Both the position numbers and the translations under genes were made by a program. Under the pieces are notes generated by a model, which saw nothing but the letters and a program-made list of their open reading frames with translations, was not told where the DNA came from and ran no database searches. Below are positions 31,999 through 42,862 of a stretch of 64,000 nucleotides of DNA, one piece after another (the stretch's first letter is position 1; the number at the start of each line of letters is the position of its first letter). Source of the DNA: Acytostelium subglobosum LB1 (Eukaryota > Evosea > Eumycetozoa > Acytosteliales > Acytosteliaceae); NCBI RefSeq assembly GCF_000787575.1, contig NW_012236532.1, forward strand, positions 746,612 through 810,611. The letters are read 5' to 3'.

Positions 31999-34508
31999 AT
32001 GGGAACGACAGGTCTTTTGTTGGACTGGTTGATGAATTGGATNGGATGATGGGTAGGTGCCCTACCTCCTACCTCCTACATTCCACATCACCAATAACAA
32101 TGATATTAGTCTGTATTATCTCTATTCATTATATATATTTACATGTATTAGAAGATGGGAGTGTATAGGTCATATCGCTATATCAAGTACTTTGAGACAA
32201 TGCCGCAGGGTCATAGAGTTGGCCAAACAATCAACCTAAATGAACTTGATAGTTCCAGAAGTATGTTACAGTATCCAGAGTCATTGAAGGGCCATCAATC
32301 TTAACAACATCATAATCCATTCATCCAGGGTTATGGTCATTGATGCCAATGCATTGGCCTACCACTTGGCAACCCATGATCCTTTAATCTCATGCGGTGA
32401 TCTTCAAAGAGTATGTCGTTTGGAACATTACTTGAAGTTTGTACCAACATCCATTACCCAGCCATTAACATCATAACTTAGTATGTTGATACAATCAAAC
32501 AATACCTACAAGACAAGATCAAGAAGTTTGGATTGGACGTTGTTTTCTTCTTTGATGGCAGTACTCCAGATCACAAACACCAGTCAAAGCGTGGAGACAG
32601 CCATTTGGAACGACTTAGAAACATGATGGGCCTGCTCAAAGAACATGACCACCCATCTCCCTGAATACTTCAAACAGTTCCCTCCACCAATGCTCATGGA
32701 TGTAAGTCAATATCCTCCTCTCCTTCGATCACATTCCTAACATTCGTTCCACCAACAAAGAGTGTGTTCAAGCTCACTATTCGAGAAGAGGGATATGAGA
32801 GCTATACTTCATTCCAAGAGGCAGACACTGACATTGTTAGATTCGCAATCATCAACCGTGCATTTGGTATTCTATCCTGTGACTCTGACTTCTTTTTCTT
32901 CAAAAACCTGTCCTCTACCATGTACTTCAACATCAATCATTGGTGTACCAAGGATGAAGGGGTAGCCATTGGATACAATATCCATAATGTGGCTGACCAA
33001 GTATTTCGAATCCCTACGGAGGTAGGGTACCATCCAAAGAATTGATTGTGTTGATACCAATGACTGACCATCAATTGATCAAGTTACTTCCAATACTAGC
33101 AACATTGGTTGGCAATGATTATACCAAACAGTTTAGACGATGGAAGGAGTTTGAGACCAATGATGGACTTGCCAATGTTGGTGCCATTGTCAAACATGTG
33201 AGGACAATCAATGAGAATGGCTGTCAGAAGCGAAGTGATCGTATGAAGATATTCTCATCATTATTTGTTGAGGGTAACGTCCACTCTCTCAATCACTCAT
33301 CAATCAACATGGTGATTAATTTTCCACAATCCATTTCAGGACAGAAGAACTTGATGGAGAGATGTGAACAGTCATATAAGTTCTATTGTGTCAGTAGTCA
33401 GCCTGTCATTTCTCACTTGTACATCAAACATATCAAGGATACATACCTCTCTCAGCTCTTTGGTTATGGAAATCATATCATTGATCATAACATACTGTCA
33501 ACCTTGTTGTTGGCGCCTACATCATCAGATAGAGACANTTGGTCAATGCTCATCAACATCAACTACATCCATGGCCATGGAGTACATTGTCCATACCTCC
33601 AACTACCTATTCGAGGAGACCCCAACTGCCATCCCTATAATACCAATGTCTATTTCCAGGTTCATACCTGAGCCAAACTTACCAAGAGATCAATCATTCG
33701 CCACATACACTCAACCCATAGTACAACGTCTGATTAGATTAGTGGAGCACTATCGAGAGACACAACAACGAAATGAGATTGACCAATGTATACGTGAGTT
33801 GTGTTGGGTGTTTGGAGCATCTGATCAAGAGTCCCAACGCCTCCTAGACCATCACATTATTACAAAGATATCAAGTCCATCAAGAAGGAGTACATCATCC
33901 AACCATACTATTGATGAGATACTCATTATCCTGTAAGTATTATATGTATTGGAATGGACCTTATGGACCCACTCACTCTTTCATACATACTTAGGTTCAC
34001 AAGATTGTTCATTCCAAGTGATAACGAATCATTGTCACTTTCAATTGATATTGATCAATGGATGATTGACATATTCTTGCTACATTATGTTTGGTTGAAT
34101 CAGAATGGTAGTGTTCCTGAGAGGGATACATTCACTTCCGAGAGTATCATCTATATCCCAACATTGCTCAATGGATACTTCTCCTACTTGTACAATCTTG
34201 CCTATTCAGCAATCACTCTAATGCAACTGGACCAATTTATCAAACATCCATGTAGAGTCATTGATATAGTCAGTCTTCATCTATTTTGGAGCAAGGTCAC
34301 AGATGTCAAGCCAATAGAACACTCAACCAAAGACCTTGTCCATTCTATACTCTCAGATCCTGAGTTCATTTCACCAGGTGATGCACTCAATATCCAGAAT
34401 GGATATGACCGACTCAAGACACTCTTTCAATATATGTCTATCCAAAGACAACTCCATCTGGTACTGGAGTTGCGTAATCACTACATATTTATCATTAATC
34501 AATATTAA
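31999..34508 (+). pseudogene. Asteroid-like XPG-domain nuclease gene, frame interrupted several times
   Basis: The start MGTTGLLLDWLMNW is the classic N-terminus of XPG/FEN1-fold proteins. Further exons give VMVIDANALAYHLATHD (metal-binding Asp), VVFFFDGSTPDHKHQSKRG, EADTDIVRFAIINRAFGILS, then CDSDFFFF, and LPILATLVGNDYT. This set fits the Asteroid (ASTE1) branch of structure-specific nucleases. The C-terminal half (RFIPEPNLPRDQSFATYTQP to FIINQY) has no motif. I count about four frame breaks: around 32050-32330, near 32640, near 33020 and near 33540. N bases stand at 32043 and 33539. Introns with good GT..AG sites (for example 32412-32479) remain. Since two breaks lie beside Ns, low sequence quality may explain part of this; true decay is the alternative. 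Confidence 0.6.
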
Positions 34509-34702
34509 TTCAATAAATATAAAAATAAATCTTCCAATCTTCCAATTAAATAGCCTGGGCATTTCAACATTTAGGTACTAGTATGTAGATTAAGATATAT
34601 ACACTGATACTCAAACAGACAAACATAATATTATCCATGGGTATCTTTTTTTCGACATCATCATTCTTCAATAGTGTAAGTATATTCTATTGAATATTTA
34701 TT

Positions 34703-35131
34703 TTAAATTATCCAAAAGATTTTATTAATATCAATCAGTACCAACCTTCCCCAAGAGGTGATGGTATGAACACTCTCTTTGAGAATATTCCACCAAGCAA
34801 CATATGCCAATTTAGTATTGGATATCGCTCCAGGTCTTGGAAGAAGTACCATATGACTCCTCTTCAAAAAATACCAACTCAACTTCATCTTCTGGATCCT
34901 GTGTACCAACTGGTCAGCACCACGCCCTACCATTTGTCCATCATTGGACTTTGCCATTTCGGTCAGTTCATCAAGAACGAAAGTGGGGATACCTGTACCT
35001 GGGGAGCAAGCTAACTGCCAACACTTTGCCAGGTACCTAGCAATAGCCTTTGGATTATCGTGGCCGGAATATATACCTGTCTCATCCCAAGAATATCCGT
35101 GGATATCGAAGTGGAATAATATAGCCTCCAA
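34703..35131 (-). pseudogene. Unrecognised open frame, possible gene remnant
   Basis: The 142-codon minus frame reads like protein (AILFHFDIHGYSWDETGIYS, then NPKAIARYLAKCWQLACSPG, TFVLDELTEMAKSNDGQMVG). The same frame extends upstream to KTIDLDKEFLE before a TGA, with no clear start or acceptor. The plus strand also has open frames here, but their composition is less protein-like. I do not know the family. It lies between the tails of two convergent genes. Confidence 0.3.
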
Positions 35132-35252
35132 GAATTCTTTATCTAGATCAATTGTCTTCCTTCATCCTTGGTATGATTCTAATCTTTATATACAACTGAT
35201 GTGGATGGAGTATAGATTGTTATTTATTCTTTTGGAGGTCAGTGCTGCTGAA

Positions 35253-38200
35253 CTACTTCTTGATCGCAGCGTCCTTCTTCCTAAAGAAGTTCCTGCTTAA
35301 AGTGTTGAATCCAGTGATGGCAGCATTTCCTTTCTTTTTGTCATCCATTGAATGCTTTCCAAGTGTACCATTGATGTTACCACTACTACTGCTACTGCTG
35401 CTGCTGCTGCCACCCTCCATTGAAGGATCCACCATCATATAGTTGTTATCAAATTCCAACATACTCTTTGGACCTCCACCGCTCATCGTCGAATGTCCAC
35501 CATTGGACACCAGCTGTTGTTGCGACATGGTTGGACGACGCAGCGAGATGGACGCTGTGTGACTGCGATATGGTACCAATGGATGCTTTGCCCTGAACAG
35601 GGCGGCGCGCTCCTCGATCTGCTTTTCGAATGCCAGACGTATGAAGTTCTCTTCGTTCTCGTAGCACTCAGTCTCGGAGAGAGGGAAGTAGATCTGCCTC
35701 CACACCTTCATCTTCTTGATGGAGCAGTCGGGGAAGATGACGTCGCGGTCGTCCGAAGGCTGGTACAGTGGGTTGAGGTAGCTAGCGATCGCCTGGTCCA
35801 TCTCCATCCACAGACTGATCGTCTTGCCGTATGAGTGCGCCATGATTCGCTCGCGCTCGCAGTTGAACAGGAAGTTGCCGTACCTGCCGCTGTACACGTG
35901 CGTGTAGATCGTGCGCAGGAAGTGCGAGTTGAACTCAAACTTGTTGGGATACTGATTAATGATCTGGTAGACGGCCTCGAGGAACTGGATAAAGACGGGC
36001 GATCGCTCGTCCTCATCCTTGCCATAGACCATTCCGCAGCGATGCGCAAACTTGTGTCCGAACGACAGCCACTCCTTCTCGATCAGCACCTGGAAACCGC
36101 GGATTGTGCGGTAGTATGGGTCCAGGAAGATCTCTGCCAGGCCCACCAGTTGACTCGTGCGGTCCCAGCCGTCGGAGCAATGCACCAGCACATTGGAGTG
36201 ATTGATGTGGATCAGCTTGGCGATGCGAACTGCGCCAACCAGGATCAGCTTGAGGTGGTGGAACCATCCCGATGACTCTAGTGTGGCAAACCAGTTGTCC
36301 TCCTTATTGATGCTGGACTCGACAGCCTCACGTAGCTTCAGCAGTGACGTGCGCATCACACATGTATGTTGGCAATGTCCATGAACTCAATCTCACAGTT
36401 TGGATAGTTGGTCATGATCTCCCATCCTGCACCCTTAGCCCTGTTGCCCACGGCGTTGGCATAGGGTCTCGCGTCTATAATATACAAAGTCTTCTCGCTG
36501 CCACTCTTCTTGCCGTCCATGGTCGACCCCGTAGCGTGGACCATCGTCGACGAGCTTGGCGCTGCGCTGCTCGTTGTGGCGGCGACGGCGGTGAGACGGA
36601 TGGCGTTCACCAGTTGCTCGTCCTCCTCGCATCTGTTTCTGCCAATGCCCACACGAGGTTGACTGCAACGTGTGATTGATGTCTTGTTGCTCCAGTGGCG
36701 GTAGGAGAGCGCAGGTATCCTGCCCTTGGATCGGAAGTTGGCCACTGCCTTGAGCTGCTCGTCCGAGATGGTGTCTGGCACGACTAGCAGCGAGGGGTAC
36801 GTCTCGCAAATAAAGTGCGTGCTGTTGATATGTGTGTACTTCCAGTCGGGCGAGGGGATGCCCATACGGGCAAACTCGTCCTTGGGGTCGTAGATGTTCC
36901 AGCCAAGGTTGGTCACCTCGTTCTGAGTGTACTCTGCCTTGTACAAGAAGCAGAACAACGATGTGGCGATTGTGTTCTCCACGCACTTGCGAACATCCTT
37001 CAGAGAGTTGCTCGACTTGTCGAATGACAATGAGATTGTTCTTGCATCCTTGCACAAGAAGTTCAATCTATACGAGAATGAGTTGCCAACAGACTTCTTC
37101 TTTCCAGACTTGTCCATCTTTTGGATCGAGTGCAAACTGAATGATTTCTGGATTTGAGTGTAAGTTTGAGTTTGAGTTTGAGTTTGAACGATTGGAAATG
37201 ATTCCATGGATGGTACATACTTTGAATAGACTGTTTTGATGAACTCCATTGAATATGATCTGGTAGTTTGTGATGAAGCAGGTGCCTGGAACATACTCCT
37301 CTTCGTTGGTGGATACTGTTGGGGCGGTATTGTTATCGCGTGGAGATGTCAGACTGCCAAATCCATGTGAGTTGGAAGTGCCATGTGTTCCTGATGCCAA
37401 CTGTGTGGTCACGTTGTCGTAGAGATGGTAGCGACACTCAACCTTGAACAAGATCTTCTCACCATCACACAACACCACCGAGTCTGGCAGTGACAGTGTC
37501 CTTATACTATTGAGCTGATTCCTAATATTCCTTATGATCTCGCCATAACTAACTGCTGTGGGCACTGATGTCTCCTGCGCCAACTGTCTCTTCATCAACA
37601 GCACCTTATTCCTAATATTGTCCAGACATTGCTGCAGCACAGTATGCAGCGAATCGATGCTGTTTACCGAGCGTTCGGTGGCTGGGATGAGGAAGTTAAG
37701 GTTAGATTATGGGTTCGCGAGCCTGACTATCCGGGCTTGCTTACCTTTGGACTTCCTCTTGGTGTGCACTGACTTGGAGTGAATGATCTTGATGAGCTCG
37801 GACGCAGAGTCGAGCTTCTCGGATGCACCAGCTGAGCCTGTGGATGTGGATGGCTGGGAAAAGTCGATGATATCGATGGGCTCCAACATGCGCTCAATGT
37901 CCACGAGTGACTCAGAGATCTTCATGATGTCCTTGAATGATTGATGGAACTGCTTCTCGCGCTTCATCTCGCTGATCTTGAATATAATGTTGTCAATTGT
38001 CTTTGTTGTGATGTCTTTGAGTTTATCAAGTTTCTCATCGGGTGCCATCATCAGTGACGATGATGATGTGGACGATGGTGTGCCTGAGCCCAGTTGCGCA
38101 CTACCATTAGCCAATGACACCAAATTACTCAGACTATTACTGCTACTCATTGTTGGAGTTGTGGATAGTGCCGGTGTCGATGTGTTTGATAGTGGCGTGC

Positions 38201-38525
38201 GAGGTGCAGGCGTCGATGGAAGCGAAGGCGAATGTGAAGCCGAGGTCGAGGGCGATGTTGAACCTGTTGTACCCATGCTGCTGCTGGATGTCTGTGACGT
38301 GGAGTGTGAAGTGGCCATTGGTTTGGATGTGGGATGCAGGGGCGGTGATCGGGTGGGTGGAGAAGATGTATTTGGCGAAGCAGAGGTCGTGCCAGGTGAG
38401 GAAGCACCTGACTTTGTGACGGGTGGTCCCTGGGGCTTGGGTGGGGGTGGCGACGACTGTGAAGTATTATTATTGTTGTTGTTGGACAACAACGATGTTT
38501 GAGGTGGCGGCAGTCTGGAAGTCAT
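35253..38525 (-). CDS. Myotubularin-family phosphoinositide 3-phosphatase, one frame break
   Basis: Exons 38525-37745, 37681-37221 and 37147-35253 give about 1044 residues. The first ~170 residues are Pro/Ser/Thr-rich, followed by a predicted helical region. A GRAM/PH-like part (VVLCDGEKILFKVECRYHLY) comes next, then the myotubularin phosphatase: GRIPALSYRHWSNKTSITRC, TLYIIDARPYANAVGNRAKG, and the active site VHCSDGWDRTSQ with Cys-x5-Arg intact. The enzyme removes the 3-phosphate from PI3P and PI(3,5)P2 on endosomes. In exon 3 the frame breaks at about 36360, where CATGTGTGATGCGC stands and the family needs IHVMR. The break is exactly two extra bases in a TG dinucleotide, so a sequencing slip is likely. 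The C-terminal tail is Ser/Gly-rich and ends KKDAAIKK. Confidence 0.88.
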
Positions 38526-40176
38526 TTTCTAAAGCTTAAGCTTAGAAGCTAAAGAGTTGGATTGAAGAGAGGAAGATGGAGGGAGGTCGCAATAAGGCTG
38601 GATCGTTGGCTGGCTTGCTGGCTGACTGGCTGGGATTGATTGTTGTATGAGTATGTTATGTATATACAGAGAGGTTTCGACGTCGTCGTGGATGTTTGTA
38701 TAATGATTGATTATTAAATGTTGATGATGTTGTTGATGATGAGCCTGGATTGCTTCTGGTAATTGTTGATGGATGGATGATGGTTTATGATGATCTGTGA
38801 TCCAATAAGAGAGGGATACGAGATTTGGCTATCTTATCTTGGTATGATTGATTGATTGTTAATATAAAAATTATGAGTGAATGGATCATCCAATCAGTTT
38901 GGCAGACGGGCTAGCGGGTGTTGTCTCTATCTTTCCTTTCTCGGGCGAGTGTGTTGGGAAATGATTGATTGAGTGTGAATGTGTGAATGATCAATCAGGT
39001 GACAGACGGAAACTTGGATCGTATGGGCACGTGATGTGTTGTGTTGACTTGAGAGTTGTGTTGAGTAATGATGAATGTGTGGATGTTGGGAATATGGTGT
39101 GTGGTGGTGTCGACTCGTCTGATATGATCAAAGTTCGATTTGTAAATCAGGACAGTGACACTGATTGATTGATTGATTGATTGATCACTGTGTCTAAGTA
39201 TTATGATGGTAATAAAACAAAAAGTGTGTGTGATTGTGTGATTGAATGTAACAATGTTGTACCTGTTGCTATTGCTCTATCCTGTAGCGTATGGATAATG
39301 TTCCTGTTGCTATTGCTATTGCTGAATGCTATTGTTGATTGCTATTGCTAATATGTTGTTCACTCCAAATGTGAATGTAATATTTAGTCAGTCAGACGAA
39401 AGTAAGTTAGTGATAAAGAAGGTAAAGGGAGTAAGTGAGGTGGATTGGATTGGATTGGATATGACTCGGATTGATTGATTGATTGAATTGGTGAATGATG
39501 ATTGCAATAAAATTAATATCAATATATTTAATAGTTTATTCAAACAATCAAACCCTGTATCTTTCTTTTCTCTCTCCCTCTTTGTCTGTTGGTACCAACT
39601 ACCTTTGCACCCCTGCTCCATTGACATAATGGTGGGCCTAAGGGGTGATGCTTAGGCCATTGAAGCACTCTGTTTTCATGATGAATGGGCACTTTTTCGC
39701 AATGTTTCATCAGAAATTCAAATAAAACATGGGTCTGAAGGCAGAATGAAACCCAAGAGGTACCCCATTGTTTGTTTGTGGTGGGACCTATGGTGAAAGG
39801 GTCCACTCAATCATTCCTTATGATCTGTGGGGTATAGGTCATAGTAGATACTAATCTCCCCTTTTAGAGTGTCTCGTCTCTATGAGCTGACCTACATCAT
39901 TCAAACTTTACCTGAAAAGCCCAAACCCAAGTGTCCATGTTACGATACCCTTCATTATAACCTTGGTCACCTGACAATCATTCTGGACTGAAAGACAATT
40001 ATTATGGATTCATTCCAGACTCTGGACACACATGGTCGATAAATAATGAATGTGTAGGAATCATTCCAAATCATATGATTGATCAGATGAATTCCCACAT
40101 TCCACAAGTCATTTCGACTCAAAATCTTCATCCAAGATCATTCAATCAATAATTGAGCGTGCAAAGAGAGAGTACA
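38526..40176. other. Long intergenic region
   Basis: A spacer of about 1.65 kb between divergent genes. It has TGAT repeats (39162-39184), a TGCTATTG repeat cluster (39260-39350), the palindrome GTTGGTACCAAC near 39588 and a GGAATCATTCCA motif at 40056-40068. Open frames at 38965-39168 and 39540-39806 have no gene-like features. Confidence 0.4.
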
Positions 40177-41234
40177 ATGACACAATTACAAGAACAAAGA
40201 AATAGAAGAAGAGTTGCATTGGTGACAGGTTGTTCATCAGGCATTGGAAAGGAGTTGGCCAGATCATTACATGCTCATTCTGATATCAAGGTCTATGCAA
40301 CAGCCAGAAGACAACATTCAATCAAAGAATTGGAGAATGAGGGCATGTCCATCCTAGAGTTGGATGTTACAAATGATCGTTCAATCAAAGTATGTCAATG
40401 TCATGGTTGATTGTTTGATTGAATGATCACTGACTGACCATGTGTGATGATCATTAGGACTGCGTGGCGACCATCATGTCCAATGAAGGACACATCGATA
40501 TATTGGTCAACAACGCTGGAATCACACATTACTCACCAACCATTGAGTTACCTGATGCTGAGGGCCGAGCAATCATTGGTAGGTCGCCACACTCACTCAT
40601 TCATTCATATGATCACTCACTCACTCATTCAATCATGATTGACGACTAACATGGCAACCAACATTTAGACACCAACTTCTTTGGACTGATCAATGTAACA
40701 AAGGCAGTGTCAAAGATAATGATTGATCAACGATCGGGATTGATCGTGCAGTTGGGTAGTGTCTCGGGCTTGGTGGCCAACCCTTTCTGTGCGATGTATT
40801 GTGCGAGCAAGGCGGCCGTACACGCATGGAGTGATGCACTACGTATGGAGTTGGCACCGTTTGATATCAAGGTGGTAATAGTCAAGCCTGGTTGTGTAAA
40901 GACAGAGTTGGCAAACAATGCCATACCCGAGATGAACCTGCGACTGGACAGCTACGGAACGTTGTACGAGCGAATCAGAGAGTACATTATCAAACGATCG
41001 ACCTACTCTCAGGAGCGTGGCATTACAGCCAAGCAGTTTGCCGATCAAACCATCACAGCGGTGTTGAGGGACAATCCACCAGCGCACTTTGCCGCGGCGC
41101 CCTTGGCCACACTCATGCGCATCTTCTCTCATCTTCCATCATGGGCCTCCGACTACTTCCTGTCACGTATCTGTGGTCTAGACAAGCTTGCTCAGATGGT
41201 CAAGCGTGAGACTCAACACCAGCATCAACAATGA
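40177..41234 (+). CDS. Classical short-chain dehydrogenase/reductase, copy 1
   Basis: Exons 40177-40389, 40458-40578 and 40669-41234 join in frame to 299 residues. SDR marks are complete: cofactor loop TGCSSGIG, ATARR after strand 2 (an NADPH-type hint), NNAGITHYSP, catalytic Ser in QLGSVSG and Tyr/Lys in MYCASKAAVHAWSDAL. The protein resembles AYR1-type 1-acyl-dihydroxyacetone-phosphate reductases and 17-beta-hydroxysteroid-like SDRs, acting on lipids. The substrate is not provable from sequence. A C-terminal hydrophobic or amphipathic stretch (LMRIFSHLPSWASDYFLS) may touch membranes. The ATG at 40177 (context ACAATGAC) is preferred to 40153, which lies in the leader. It is the tandem partner of the gene at 41438. 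Confidence 0.9.
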
Positions 41235-41437
41235 TCGTCATCTTCGTCATGGACTGGACCGTGACTCATCAAGGCCTTGTCCGTTCCATAAATTCAAACT
41301 AAACCCCACCCACAACATGATCATCGCCCAATTTGATCACAAGATGATCATTATGATGTAATATATATCTGGTGCCATTCATTCATTCATTCATTTGTCA
41401 AAGACAAGTAAACATACTTATAACAAACAAACAAATA

Positions 41438-42476
41438 ATGACAACAAGTGAGCAACAACATAGAACTAAAAGGATTGCTTTGGTAACAGGATGTTCATCG
41501 GGCATTGGCAAAGAGTTGGCAAGGGCATTGAATGCTCAATCAGATATTAGAGTTTACGCCACAGCCAGAAGGTTACAATCAATCAGGGATCTGGAGAATG
41601 AGGGTATGGTCATTCTAGAGTTGGATGTGACCGATGCCAAATCAATCAAAGTAAGTATACTCAAGGACACATCATCACATCACCCCAGCTGACCCTCCCA
41701 TCTCATTCATTCATCCAAGAACTGTATATCGACGATCAAGTCAAACGAAGGAAGAATAGATATATTGGTCAACAATGCTGGAATCACTCACTACTCGCCA
41801 GCCATTGAGTTGCCTGACAAGGATGCACGAGACATCATAGGTACGCGTCCTTGATCACCAACACCATCACTCATACTAACTCAATCAATCAAACATGATC
41901 CATGGTCAATGAACAGATACCAACTTCTTTGGATTGATCAATGTTACAAATGAGGCTGCAAAGATTATGGTTGATCAACGCTCTGGACTTGTGGTTCAGA
42001 TTGGTAGTGTCTCGGGATTGGTGTCCAACCCATTCTCAAGTATGTATTGTGCAAGCAAGGCCGCGGTACATGCATGGAGTGATGCACTTCGTATGGAGTT
42101 GGCACCGTTTGGCGTCAAGGTGGTGATCGTCCAGCCAGGCGCAGTCAAGAGTGAGCTGGCAAACAATGCCATACCCGAGATGAATCAGCGATTGGAGAGC
42201 ACGGGCACGCTATACGAGCGAATCAGAGAGTATATTGTCAAGCGATCGACATATGCTGTGGACCGTGGCATGCCAGCAAAGGACTTTGCCGAGCGCACCA
42301 TTAACGCGGTGCTGCGCGCCAACCCACCCGCACACTACGTCACTGCTCCACTCTCCATGCAGATGCGCATACTCTACCATCTGCCGGCCTCGATCACCGA
42401 CTACATCCTCTCCTACGTTGCTGGACTTCACAAACTTGCCGAGATGGTACGTCGTGAATCAAATGAACAGAAATGA
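41438..42476 (+). CDS. Classical short-chain dehydrogenase/reductase, copy 2
   Basis: Exons 41438-41650, 41720-41840 and 41917-42476 join in frame to 297 residues. Sequence and both intron positions match copy 1 exactly in place: 213-bp first exon and 121-bp second exon in each. All SDR motifs are kept (TGCSSGIG, NNAGITHYSP, QIGSVSG, MYCASK). The two proteins are alike through most of their length and diverge mainly in the last 60 residues and at the N-terminus. The gap between stop and next start is about 200 bp. A recent tandem duplication is clear; divided expression or substrate choice is inference. Confidence 0.9.
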
Positions 42477-42862
42477 GACCCATGGCATGCCATTGATCTA
42501 TCGTCAGTCATTCAGTGCCCTAGGTTGGCGCTGAAGTGAAGTGATCACAATATAACTATTCATTCATTCATTCATTCATCCATATCCTGGAATAGTTCCA
42601 ACAACATTGGAGAGTGGGTGAGTGAGTGGCCCAATCAATCATTGAATCTTTCTAACATCTTGTTGTACCATAGACTCGAACTTCCATGGAAGCCCCAACC
42701 CATTCGCCCTATCACATCATCAAAACAAGGGAAAGCCCAAACAATGGTCCAACCCTTGGTGGGGGTGTGGGTCGGAGGCCAAGGCGAAGGGCCTAATAGG
42801 GCCAAAACACTTCAATCTCTTGATAATCAATTAAACAAATACTATCTTTATCTTTATATATA
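42477..42862. other. Intergenic region
   Basis: Contains a CATT repeat (42560-42580), the imperfect palindrome TGGAATAGTTCCA at 42588-42600 and a short GC-richer patch near 42760. It is the promoter side of the beta-helix gene. No gene seen. Confidence 0.4.

Noticed and set aside
34944-35300. 118-codon plus-strand frame
   Set aside because: It overlaps the more protein-like minus frame and runs into the C-terminal coding region of the myotubularin gene.
39540-39806. 88-codon minus-strand frame
   Set aside because: No gene-like features and no plausible start context; it lies in spacer DNA with palindromes.
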